From assembly GCA_948474755.1 (NCBI GenBank), contig CAOLHI010002158.1:1-64000 (forward strand): 64,000 nucleotides of DNA, given 5' to 3'. Every line of letters starts with the position of its first letter. Position 1 is the stretch's first letter. Shown piece after piece: positions 11,276 through 21,944 of this stretch. Source of the stretch: Ctenosaura bakeri. Its lineage: Eukaryota; Chordata; Lepidosauria; Squamata; Iguanidae. The translations under genes were made by a program, and so were the position numbers. Under the pieces are notes generated by a model. That model made no database searches. It was not told where the DNA came from and saw nothing but the letters and a program-made list of their open reading frames with translations.

Positions 11276-11760
11276 ATCCATGAGACTAATCACCTAATAA
11301 GTGTCATGGAGAAGGGAGATGATATTTGCTTGGGGAATTAGTTGGGAAGGAACTTTCTGTTCTGTGGAAAGGTTCTGGGCCATCTGATCTCTTCCAACAC
11401 TAAAATGCACATTTCCTGTCTTGTTAGTTTGCATGGGAAATGTGAATTATGCATATTGGTCATTCACAGTAGTGGGAATACCTAAAAACATTGCAACTAG
11501 GGCTCTAGCCACTGTACCACCTTCAAACCTATTTTGAAATGGAACTAAGTTGAAAGAATGCTGATAATAGTAATTCTGTGAATGAGGGATAGGAATTTAC
11601 AGCATCAGGAGCATTGTAGTATGAGAGAGTGTAGCTCTGTTGTCATATCTTGGGGCAGAATGCAGTAGAGCCCCTAACAGAGAATTCTAAGTTCCTCAGC
11701 AGACTACAGTCCCAGAGGTTGTTGTGGGTTTTCCGGGCTTTGAGGCTGTGTTCTATTAGT

Positions 11761-11811
11761 ATTTTCTCCTGATGTTTCGCCTGCATCTGTGGCTAGCATC
11801 TTCAGAGGATC
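11761..11811 (-). ncRNA. Hammerhead-ribozyme-like core in the Penelope 3' region
   Basis: On the minus strand: AGATCCT, the conserved core CTGAAGA (11799-11805), a stem-loop TGCTAGC-CACAGAT-GCAGGC, then GAAA (start of GAAAC, 11774-11778), CATC and AGGAGA. TCCT and AGGA can pair as helix I. This is the order expected of the minimal type I hammerhead known in Penelope-like elements. In an active minimal form GAAAC is followed by GTC at the cut site; here it is ATC. Helix II has one A-A mismatch and one wobble. Probably a decayed, inactive copy. Confidence 0.6.
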
Positions 11812-11975
11812 TGGTGGCATGGAAGTGAGACAGAATATATATTACTTATGTAGTCCCTGGGTGGGAGGGAGCAATTTGCATATATTACAGTTGGCCTGTG
11901 TGATGGCCTATTGTTAAATGGGATATCCCCCAGGGTGTATTGTTAGGCAATATGCATAACTGTGCATTAAGTACA

Positions 11976-12392
11976 TTAGCAACCCATTGTATTGTGCCCT
12001 GTAGAGGGACCTCCAGAGTCTGGGTGGTGTTCATTGGCATATTTTTGAGTCTTGACTTTAGTGTTCTTCAGTACTGGTAGCCAAATCTTGTTTACTTTCC
12101 AAGTTTCTTCTTTCCTGTTGAAATTGTCCATGTGTTTATGGATTTCAATGGCCTCTCTGTGTAGTCTGACATAGTAGTTGTCAGAATGGTCCAGAATTTC
12201 TGTGCTTTCAAAAAGCATTCTGTGTCCAGGTTGGTTTATAGCAAGTTCTGCTACTGCTGATTTTTCTGGGTGGATCAGTCTGCAGTGCCTTTCATGTTTT
12301 TTGAATCGTGTTTGGACGCTGTGTTTTGTAGTCCCTATGTAGACCTGCCCACAGCTGCAAGGTATGTGGTAAACAGTCCTAGAATTCCACAA
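11976..12392 (-). pseudogene. GIY-YIG endonuclease domain of a Penelope-like element (fragment)
   Basis: An open frame of 138 codons. Near its start is VYHIPCSCGQVYIGTTK, the GIY-YIG motif with the cysteine pair usual in Penelope-like proteins. HERHCRLIHPEKSAVAE, then REAIEIHKHMDNFNRKEE and a tryptophan-rich end (WLPVL) follow; these are the later conserved blocks of the domain. The domain nicks DNA for target-primed insertion. The upstream reverse transcriptase is absent, so this is a detached C-terminal remnant. The start methionine is only the first in frame. No evidence of host use. Confidence 0.88.
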
Positions 12393-12400
12393 GATGGAGT

Positions 12401-15400
12401 CAGGACAGCTGAAATGGTATCAAACTGCTATAACTGTGTGTGTGAAAGAGAAAACAAATTTTAAAAGTTAGTACAAAATAAACAAATACTATTTCATTAA
12501 TGAGGGCCAGAATCTCGTACAGTCTTCACACATCTGTAAGCACAATAGTTACAGAGCTAAACACTGAATCCTGGCATGACCGCCATCCCTGAGATCTCCA
12601 TTTACTGGGCAGCAGCTGCTATGGTCAACGGGGATCTATTTCGCTGACACTCGAGAAGCAGGTAGCTGCCATTTTCCATCCCATCCCATCCCATCCCATC
12701 CCACAAGCAATCACCATCACAACAGACAAAAACAGTGTCCCTGTCACAATTGCACTCATGTCAGAGATTTTTGGATGAGGTAGAGTGGGAATGGCAGCCA
12801 GCAATGACCCAAGTCAGAGGTGGACAGACCCCCATTGATTGTAGTAGCTTCTTCTCAGCAAGTGGAGACTGGGGGACTCTCACATTCCCTAAGTAGCCCC
12901 TAAATTAGGGGCCATGTAAGGACTGTAAATAAGTAACAGTAACAAGTTAGCTGGGTATGCATTCATAACTGTGATACAGGATTCTGGCCAGTGTTTTATT
13001 TTCATTGGACAATCAAAGGCATGTGAAGAAGACCCCAAATCAATTTTGAGGAAAAAAGAGACGAGGATTAAACAAACTAAAATTATTACTATCACTGGCC
13101 ACATAACTTTTCAACTAATAAAGAAAAAATAATCCCAACACACACGCGCGAGCACACACATACACACACATTTGCAAACAATATTCAAGATCCCTACTGT
13201 TTAGACATTATAGGAGCCTGCTTCTGTTTTTCTGGGTTCAGACATCCAGCTCATTCATTTCTGTGCTTCACATATCCTTTGCTGGACTGAGCCAGGCTCT
13301 TTGTACTCTACAGAGTGCCCCAACTCCTCAAAGCCTAGCCACTGGAGCCCTAATACACTCACCTAGTAGAAAATTGGGCTAGTAGAAAATTGAAGAGGGA
13401 CATTTATGTTCACATCTCTTGATTTGGATGGACACCATTCCTGTCTTGTCTCTGCATTTCTTGTATATCTGAAATTGGGATGTGATTTTTTACTAATTTT
13501 ATTCTCAAAGGAAGCAGTGGGTAATTTTAGAAATGTTCATCCCACTGAAGAGAAATCTTTAAAAATTACACAGTCTTCAAAGACTAACTGTAGTTTGGGA
13601 GATATTCTGCACAAAATTTGCACATTTTTTTCCCAAAGAAAACATCATGTTCACTCACCTTGGCAATACTGATATGGAGGCTGCTGTATTTTGACCTGGT
13701 CTACAAATGTCAGCTGTTCTGCCCCACCCAGGGCACTGGGCAATTTTTGGAATTCCTGGCTTGTACACTAAGAGGTTTGAGATCGTACGTAACTCTGTAT
13801 ATTGGATTTGTTACACAAATGCACACTTCCTTGGGATGACTCATTAACTTTGTTCTGCCTCCTCTCTTTAATTTCCTAAACTGTATTTCCAAAAGCTAAG
13901 GCACTGTGTTACTGAAGCATTAGGAATCTAGGAGTTGAAAGAAAAACTCATAGGAGGAAGACAGATTTACCTTGTGGGAAGACACTTCCCTGGTTTTCCT
14001 TCCTATAACTGCATCTCTGTGTGGGCAGGTCCTTCACCAGTCTTCAACCCTAGCAAATACTTTGACTTTTCTAGCTTCTAACTGTGCCGTTGTGGAAAGG
14101 GGAAAACCCTGCTAAAGTCAGTGAACTATGTCCAACATCATCTAAGCAGGCTTCTACTTACATAGTGGTACTTTTCTTTCCTCTCTTCTCCATTGCAGCC
14201 TCTAGTGCCCTCTCCCCTTTAATTTTTTCAACCCTCCAGAACAAATCCAGAGGTTCCTAGGGTATTTCATGGAGATAGAATCCATTTGGGCAAGGATACT
14301 TGTTCCACCAGTAAACACCTGTGGAAAGATGGCACCGGAGCAATCCCACTGACAAAGCCCAGATTTCAGAATGTTCTCAGCCATGACATAGACTCCAACC
14401 ATTCAGTGACTGCAATGTAACTTTTAGTATTTAGTGCATTAACCATAAGCAAGGTAGCATCCTTCCCCCCGCCCTTGTTTATTTGCTATAATTTCAGTTT
14501 AAGTGCCTGAACATTTCCTGAAAACGAATATGAAAGGGTCAGAAATAATGATGAGCCAAACTGCAGGCAAATGATCAGGGCCAAGTCTGCTGCTACGTAA
14601 TATCCACCAAAGGGCAACAGACACAGCAATCAAAATTCTTAGAATACTACCGTAGGTCTTGGATGTGAGATTAGCTGGGCTCAAAACAAATTGTTATAGC
14701 CAATACTGTCAACCAGAAGCACACTAAGAATCCACTCCTCTAAATATACACAAGAACTCACTGTGCTGTGCTGTTTTCTGAACCCATAACCCATAAACAC
14801 TATCATCATCAAGCTTTACAAGCTAAGTGACTTGTTTATAATCTACTACAGATAAAAAGGGTCATGGAAAAATGAATATTTCTAGTGATGAGAGAGAAAT
14901 GCTATGAAGCAAGCAGGAAGCTAGCAATGAAAAGGTAAACAGTTTGGGACTGAAGAGTTACAAATGACTAGTTTGCAGTTAGCTGTAATTACTTCATTTT
15001 TCCAATGACTGGAGGAGCCAAAGTTTGGGGAAATTGGCCTAGCTGTTACTACCTCTCTCACATCTTTCAAGGTCCAGCTAGATTTTTCCCATGAAGTCGT
15101 CGACTCAACATCGTAACATGTTCAATCTCATAGTTAGAGCAAAGTTTGTATAAGCGCAATGACTGCCTTTCATCACTGGTTGCCATTAACTTACCAGGCT
15201 CTTTTTCTGCTCCATTGCCTAACTTTAGGCTATCTCACCAACAATCCTATAACAATTACTGCTAGAACCTGTGAGTACGGAATTACAAACTACAGAATTG
15301 GCTTTGGTTGGAGAGGTAACAAGGATGTTGAAATAATGTTAATGCAATACTTCTGACTAGAAACACCGCTGCTCTATTGCAGGGTTGGCAATCATGTGGC

Positions 15401-15450
15401 TCACCAGATACGGTTGAATTGCAATTGCCAGCAGCTCTACTCAGCAGAAA
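12401..15450. other. Unassigned sequence with a CCCAT microsatellite
   Basis: No gene seen. Contains the (CCCAT)n tract at 12676-12703, an imperfect CA-rich tract near 13138-13170, and a 16-base direct duplication CTAGTAGAAAATTGGG / CTAGTAGAAAATTGAA around 13363-13394. Frames on both strands are short and lack motifs. Confidence 0.35.
12676..12703. repeat. (CCATC)n pentanucleotide microsatellite
   Basis: More than five CCATC units in a row. Confidence 0.9.
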
Positions 15451-15454
15451 CAAA

Positions 15455-15656
15455 GGCCATTTCTGCCCTATACTTTTACAGTGCTATTATTCCACTTTCA
15501 AAAGTCTGTGCAATTCTGGGGCTTGTAGTTTATTGAGGCCAAAAAGCTCTTTGGCTGAGAATTTTAAATCCCTCTCCCTAAACTGCAAACCCCAGGATTC
15601 CATAGGGTGTTGAAAGCGGAATACTAGCACTATAACAGTGTGTTGCAGAAATGGCC
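15455..15656. mobile_element. GGCC-ended palindromic MITE
   Basis: Begins GGCCATTTCTGCCCTATACT and ends in its approximate inverted complement GTGTTGCAGAAATGGCC. Internal inverted blocks ATTCCACTTTCAA and TTGAAAGCGGAAT, and CTGCAAACCCCAGGATTCCA, make nearly the whole element a foldback. Immediate 3-bp flanks are AAA on both sides. No coding capacity, so it must have relied on a transposase elsewhere. Confidence 0.8.
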
Positions 15657-16914
15657 AAAAGTAAGCAATGCTGGGAGATGTTCAGCAAAAACTGAATGGC
15701 TTTTTGACTCCCATCCCTCACATCTTCAGTTTTTCTAATTACTTTCAACAGTTGTTTTTTAAAGGACATTTTAAGGAATTTTCTAGGCATTTTGAAAGAA
15801 ATTGTTCAAGCTCCCTGAAATTCTCCTATCAGTCCAGAGGGTTTTCTTTTTAAGTAACAGAGAGGAACAAAGAATAATAAGCAGTGTAAGAAATAACACA
15901 ATGAGCTATTTTTTTCTAACTTTGCACCAAAAAACGACATGTCACACTTGTCCACCCCTGCTATAAAACAAATGAAGTTTCCCTTTGCTAAATGGAATGG
16001 AAAGTAGTTAGGCTCTTGTTACTGGAAAAAGGAATTAATAACAAACAGGCAGCGTCATGCTTTTAAGAGGAGGAGTCCTACTGCCACTTTGGTTAACTCT
16101 CTCACCTGCAGCATGGATCAGATTACAACAAGATCCAAAATCCACAAAGCTATATACCTTCTCTGATGAATCACTTTTCAAGGCTAACCCTGCAGTTCCT
16201 AGTCTTGGAAACCTGTTACTCCCATCTTACCTAAAGTCCCTGCTTAAATCCCTCCTTAGATTCAGGATATGGGCCTCCAGGTGACCTTGGTGTGGACCAA
16301 TTTATTTTATCAGTGGTTCCTATTATGGTCAGCATGACATTTTTGGTTCAAGCTTAAAGGAAGCCTTTCAGAGTCAAGTTTAGCAAAATAACCAATAGTT
16401 CAACTTTATATTCATAACATACAGAAATATTGCTTTATCAAGTTCCAGGGCTCCTTTTCAAATACATAATAACAGTCAGAATGAGTTATCTCAGACCTTT
16501 TCCTTCAATCAATCTAGATCCCACCCCCTTATATATGTTCACTCCCCTCTGACTCTCACAACTGACTCCCTCAGCTGCCTGTCCCCCAGCTGTCACAAGC
16601 AAACTCTCTTATTTAAAAAAAAGAAAAATCTTCCTCATCCTCACTGAAGCCGCGCCCTCCCCTCACAGAGTTTTCTGTACTGAGATTGGCAGCCCTCTAT
16701 TATTCACATGCGTGCTTTACACTCATCCCAGAGCTCTTCAGTAACATTTTTTTCAAGTTCTCTTCCTCTTTGCTTTTCCTGTTATAGTATCACACCTTCA
16801 TTGGGCCAACTCCATATCATAAAATATATCATGCAAGTTTTCAAACCTTCATTGGCTTCTTCATCAGGTAAAAATGTTAAAGGAAAAGAAGGTGGCAATG
16901 TTAGAGGCTGACAT
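15657..16914. other. Unassigned sequence
   Basis: No gene seen. The segment near 16770-16880 (CTTCATTGGCCAACTCC-like text and CTTCATTGGCTTCTTCATCA) resembles part of a dispersed repeat, but I cannot bound or classify it. Confidence 0.3.
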
Positions 16915-16917
16915 TTT

Positions 16918-17121
16918 GGCCATTTCTGCACTACACTGTTAAAGTGCTATTATTCTATACTTCCAACATCCTGTGGAATTCTGGGGCTTGTAGTTTACTG
17001 AGGCCAAAGAGCTCTCTCTCTGAGAATTCTAAATGCCCCTCCCTAAACTGCAAATCCCAGCATTCCATAGGATGCTGAAAGTGGAATAATAACACTATAA
17101 TGATATACTGTGGAAATGGCC
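16918..17121. mobile_element. GGCC-ended palindromic MITE
   Basis: Starts GGCCATTTCTGCACTACACT and ends ATACTGTGGAAATGGCC. The halves share inverted TTCCAACATCCTGTGGAAT and CCATAGGATGCTGAAAGTGG blocks. The 3-bp flanks are TTT on both sides. It includes AACTGCAAATCCCAGCATTC, which resembles the ZNF143/STAF binding motif. Confidence 0.8.
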
Positions 17122-19700
17122 TTTGTCTCAGATGTTGCTCTGTTTTAAGGTTATAGTGAGGGATCTTAGTGCAGTCAGAGGCCAATCCCATTCTTGGCTA
17201 TATGAGGACTGGGGACAAAGGGTAGTAAAGGACAAGTAATAAAATGTCAACTCCATAAGCAATAGAATAGTAACTGCTTTAAAATCTGATCAGAGATCCG
17301 ATTGTGACTTCTGAAACTGGATGCCAAAGACACCAGCATGGCTGCTTGTTTTTGCTATCATTGTGGAGAAAAAGGAAGTGCATGTTTCTTTTCTGGCCTA
17401 CCATGGGTTTTTTCCGGGGGGGGGGGTGATATCTCTATAGGAACTCATTGGCCTCTGCTATTTATATCCTCCTGTGCCTCAGTTCCCTTGTGCATTTTCC
17501 ATAAGGATGCATAGAAATTTACTATCTCAGCTGAGTATAGTTGGAACCAAAATCATTACAGATTGCAGAACACTTGGGTCCTAGAAAAGCAGAGGCCATA
17601 CATGCACCTGGCAAAGATAAATTGGGAGGAAATGGAAGCATATTATAAAAGGTAATTTTATTTTCCTGCCTATCAGTGCATGTTCTTCCTCGGTAAAGGA
17701 GGCAGAAATGTTATGCATGGCTTGTGCTTTGTTTCATTCCAAATTTCCAGAGACTAAAGGAAAGGTTTCTCTTCTCTAATATGGAATGTGATGCCCTAAC
17801 AGGCATACATCCCATTATAATAATAAGGCCATTCATTTCAATGGGGCTTTGCATGTAAAAGAGAAATGCTAACCCTGGGGAGAATGTTTTCTGCACATTG
17901 CCAGTGTAACACTCCTTTCATTTGCACGTTGTGGTAGCATTGCATGCTAACAAGCCACAGGTGTACTTTCTGGGAGCCAGTGAAAAGGGGAGGAATGCAA
18001 GAGGAATGCAAATACTTTCCCTATATATAATGTAAATTAATCTCAAGACATATTGGTGTGTTTTTCTTTGTGCTCAGCATCCTCCATCTTCCTCATGCCT
18101 TTCATAATACATGAAACTATGTGCTTTAAAGCTTCAAAATATATAAAGAGTTAGGATACAGGATATGAATCAGATCACTGAATCATCTCACCCAGCCTTC
18201 AATAACTGGGTGCCCTACAATTCCCAGAAGCTCCCAGCCAGCTCTACTGGGCATTGTAGTCGAGCTTATCTGGAAGGCAACATTTTATTGAGGAATGATC
18301 GAGTCAAGGTGGTCTATTTCGAGTGGCAGATGCTTTCCAGAGCTTTCCAAGACATGTTTTTTTTTGTCCTCTGTGAGATGCTCTAATCACATTTTTCTCT
18401 TTTGGCTACTAAATTTCATTGTCTTATATGTTGTTATTTTGAGCTGTTCTGAAAGCTTTTTGTCTAAAAAGCAAACCCAAACATGTCATATCTAAGCAAA
18501 CAAATAGGTAAAGTATCAAGAATTAAAGATGAAGTCTTGCAAAGCATGTTCTCCACTACTTAGCAACCTTTAAATTTGAAGCAGAGATTGGGAATATATG
18601 CCCCTCCAAATATTGATGGACTTCAGTTTCCATCAAGCATAGCCAGTGGCAAGTGATATTGCATTGCAACAGCGTCTGGAGGGCCACACATTCCTACGTC
18701 ACTGCTTTAAAGCAAGAATCACAAATGGGAGCAATTTGATTAGTTTGGCATCCTGTTCAGGAAATGCTTATTATGCCTTTCTAAATCCACAGGGTGCCCA
18801 TTAACAAGCCTTATCAGCCTACTCTCCTTCCTGCCAAACAATCAACCACTTTCTCACCAGGCACCTGGACAAAAGCAGTGGGCGTTTTGAGCAGGAGCAG
18901 AGAGGCATCAATGTTTGGCATCCAGAAGCAGCAGCTGGAGAGCCACCACTGAATTTTGCCCTGTAACCCCATTGCCTTTACTCTGTGCTGCACTGCACTG
19001 GATTAATGACTATTTCCATTTCCCACAATGCCCTGACATAGCATCACTCTGAGGCATTGTGGGAAATTAAAACTGTTACCTAGAGCTGTTGTTCATTACT
19101 GCACACCTTGACCAGTAGGTAAACCCACTGGGGCCATGACTGAGGAAAAGCCCTCCTCAAACAAGGAGCCAGTCAGGATCTTAAGACAGAATTTAGGTAG
19201 AACTGGTAAAAATTAATGTATTTTTTTTTCTTGGTTTACTGTGATCTAGCAGTATATACTATTCAAACTTTCAAAAAGCCAACATGGTACACTTCTAAGA
19301 CTTTTCTGGGCAGCATTAGGCATCTAGTTCACAGTTGGCTTGTGAGCAACCCAGTAGACTAGCAAGACCAGGGAATAGTAGTGACGAGTGAACTCTTATC
19401 TGTTCCATATCAACTTTTTATTAGTGAGCTTTCTTTCTGAGTGTTGTTGGGAAGTGAGGAGAAGGCAGTAGAGTGAGCTGGGAGGCAAACTGCATGTCAT
19501 CCACACACAGGTAGAACTGGCATTTTGACCATCATTTTCTTTCCATCCCAAATAAGAGGGCTTTAAGAAAGGAAAGATGTACTTTTAGCAGGCCCTCTGG
19601 GACCACTCTATTCCCTCTCGCTGCTCCAAAAAAAAATAATCTTGTAGCCTGGATCAAGCTAGCTAGAGCAACCCCAGGCTCCTAATCAAATTGGCTAAAT
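17122..19700. other. Unassigned sequence with small inverted repeats
   Basis: No gene seen. Contains a G10-type run near 17416-17426, an inverted pair CTACAATTCCCAG / CTGGGCATTGTAG at 18215-18227 and 18247-18259, a fragment of a CCTCCAAATATTGATGGACT-type foldback repeat at 18598-18690, and a perfect 15-bp inverted repeat at 19018-19067. Confidence 0.35.
19018..19067. repeat. Perfect 15-bp inverted repeat
   Basis: ATTTCCCACAATGCC at 19018-19032 is exactly complementary to GGCATTGTGGGAAAT at 19053-19067 with a 20-base spacer. Probably the core of a small foldback transposon, since other foldback elements here carry CCCA.AATGC-type text. Confidence 0.75.
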
Positions 19701-20597
19701 TGTTACCTCACTGGTAAACCTTGTCCTGGGATCTAAAATTTTGATATTAAAAAACGATTCAATGTGCCTGAGAGGTCACTCCGATGGGCACATTGGCAGC
19801 AACAGTCGAACAATCGAAAACCAGGTCAGGCCAATAAAATCCCCAGTCACATAGCCCCAGGAGACCTCAAGCTGTCCAAACCCACAGTAAACAAAGAGTC
19901 CTCAGCCCCTGAGAAGCTGGCTTGAGAGGATTAGCATCTTTTCCCCAAGTTGAGCACCAATAGCAATAAAATCCTATCAGGCAAGGACCATCTACATAAA
20001 TTCACACCACAACCCAATGCAACCAAAGATCCTGAGACTTTGGCAACACCTTGTGATCTCATCACGCAAAAGGAGTTGCAATCATGGAGCTTCTTTTCTG
20101 TTTCAACACCCATTGTTCTCCTCGGGAAAGGATTAGCCCTCCAGCTACTTTTTCCCCTACAAATAGTCCCAGTTTTTGAGTGTTTCTTTGGATCACTCCA
20201 AACTCCAGACCACTTCTCCATCCATTGAGTGCTGAGCTCCACTTCTTCGCTGTTTTTCATGGACCAAGGGCTTCAGGAGAAGGTGCAGTATTACCCCAGC
20301 TACAATCCCTTCAATATTCCCCTATCCAGTTTCCTCTCTTTTGCTTCTTAACAGGTCTTGAGTGAGTGTGTGAGTGATTGAGTTGATGCGTGAGACTTTC
20401 ATTCAATAAAATCATTTTATTGGACATCTTTGTTTGGTTTTTGGCTTGGCCTGACCCTGTAAAAACTGGGTAAAAAGACCCCGCTAGGTTATCCTGCCTC
20501 TCACATTGCTATTGCTCATGCTCTGGCTAATTTCCATTCCCTATCACGTGGAGCACATTAAAGCATCCCCCAAGGGACTCCAGAAATCAGGGTAACA
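19701..20597 (+). mobile_element. Solo LTR of an LTR retrotransposon, copy 1
   Basis: The element begins TGTTACC and ends GGTAACA, a perfect 7-bp terminal inversion, and is flanked on both sides by TAAAT (19696-19700 and 20598-20602), a 5-bp target duplication. A second copy, inverted, is at 32169-33081. The polyadenylation signal AATAAA is at 20405-20410. The TATA-like region corresponds to CTACAAATAGTCCC near 20158. Shared 3' blocks are TTGGCTTGGCCTGACCCTGT and CCAGAAATCAGGGTAACA. No internal coding region remains, so it arose by LTR-LTR recombination. Gypsy or endogenous retrovirus cannot be decided. Confidence 0.85.
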
Positions 20598-20691
20598 TAA
20601 ATTCAGCATATAGCATATAGAAAATGAGTAAGAGCGTGTACATACACATTTCTCAAAAATAGTGATTTTTCTTCCAAGTCACAATTCTAAG

Positions 20692-20922
20692 GACCCTTTC
20701 ATACTAGACAGTTATAGCACTATGATTCCGTTTTAACTGCCAAGGCTGCATCCAATGGAATGCTGGGGTTTGGTGTTTGGTGAGCCACTAGAGGAATTCT
20801 CTGGCCAAAAATTCTAAATGCCCCTCCCTTAAGCTGCCAGTCCTAGGATTCCATAGGATGGAACCATGGCACTTAATGTAGAATCATAACACTGTAACTG
20901 TGCAATGTGAAAGGGCTTTATC
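20692..20922. mobile_element. Foldback MITE of the AACTGCCATGG type
   Basis: Ends are ACCCTTTCATACTAGACAGT and ACTGTGCAATGTGAAAGGG, roughly inverted. Inside are CACTATGATTCCGTTTTAAC and its counterpart GTAGAATCATAACACTG, with AATGCTGGGGTTTGG against TAGGATTCCATAGGATG. Related to, but distinct from, the GGCC-ended group; further members are near 39.5, 43.6 and 54.2 kb. Confidence 0.65.
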
Positions 20923-21461
20923 CCTTCCACTAACTCACAAAAGTGCATCTTGGAAGAAGGAGGGACTTGAGACACAAACAGAGATGGAGATAATGACAGC
21001 AGCAAAACTCATTATTTTTTTATTTTGTGGGGATTCAGGTGACAGAGAAATTCAGGCAAGGCAGGAAGGTTTCCAGCTATTCAGAGAAGTCAGATCTCTC
21101 TGATATGCCTGAGAATCTGTAAGTATGCAGACCATATGCACTTGCCAACAATCCATTCCGGTGGAGCAAGCAATTTAGGATAGCTATTTTTTTTTTCCTG
21201 GTGTCACTGTCAGGCAGCATGGTACCTAGGGAGAAACATTGTCATCTGCAGGAGTTCAACATAGGAGAGTGGTTTAGAACTGTATGGTGTAATGCAGATC
21301 CCATTTTGTGGCCCCTAAGAGACATTGAAAACTCTGGGTGATTTTTCAGTTACTTTTAATCCCAATATTGTGCCCCCCTCCAGGGCAGCAATGTACCTGG
21401 GTGTCCCTCAGAATGTGTACAGAGGTGAAATTTGTGCCCCTTGCCCCCAAACAGTGACTTA

Positions 21462-21637
21462 GGCCATATCCGCACTAGCCTGTTACAGCGCGATGATTCC
21501 ACTTTCAACATCCTCTGGAATCCTGAAATTTGCAGTTTGCAGTCCAGCCGGCCCCTCCCGAAACTGCAAACCCCAGGATTCCAGAGGATATTGAAAGTGG
21601 AATCATTGTGCTATAACAGGCTAGTGCGGAAATGGCC
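21462..21637. mobile_element. GGCC-ended palindromic MITE, well preserved
   Basis: GGCCATATCCGCACTAGCCT at the left mirrors AGGCTAGTGCGGAAATGGCC at the right. GATTCCACTTTCAACATCCT mirrors AGGATATTGAAAGTGGAATC, so the copy can form a long cruciform. Flanks are TTA on both sides, the kind of 3-bp duplication made by PIF/Harbinger transposases. Fewer mutations than most other copies, so probably one of the younger ones. Confidence 0.88.
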
Positions 21638-21944
21638 TTAGAGTAGTCAGAGTAATTAACTGGAAACCAAAGTTGAAGTACCTGCTGAGCCATCTCACTC
21701 ATGAGGCCTTGGCCCTCTGACTCAAGCTGGTCTTCTTCATCAGGTTGTTGTCAGGGTCAAATGAGGAGAAGAAGCACCATGCACACAACCTTGATCTAAC
21801 CGGAGGAACAGCAAGATATCAGTGTAACTAATGAATAAATGCCTGTGCAAACATTGGGATCTACATGAATTGATTGTCTTGACTGTATGGAAGGAATAAA
21901 AGAGTCTCTAGAGGAAGGGAATTTAAAGGGGAGAGCAGTGGGAT

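Larger units (their letters stand above)
11717..12400 (-). mobile_element. Penelope-like element, 5'-truncated
   Basis: On the minus strand the order is a GIY-YIG endonuclease relic, a noncoding spacer, and a terminal region with a hammerhead-like core. It ends in CGGAAAACCCACAACAAC at 11717. This is the 3' part of a Penelope-like retroelement, whose full form encodes a reverse transcriptase joined to the GIY-YIG domain. The reverse transcriptase part is missing, so the copy is 5'-truncated close to 12400. The neighbouring unassigned DNA shows no further element sequence. Confidence 0.85.

Noticed and set aside
11976..12392. Host GIY-YIG nuclease gene
   Set aside because: The domain layout, the downstream Penelope 3' region and the missing start all fit a retroelement fragment.
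17416..17426. G-quadruplex candidate
   Set aside because: A single G run cannot form a standard intramolecular quadruplex with its surroundings.
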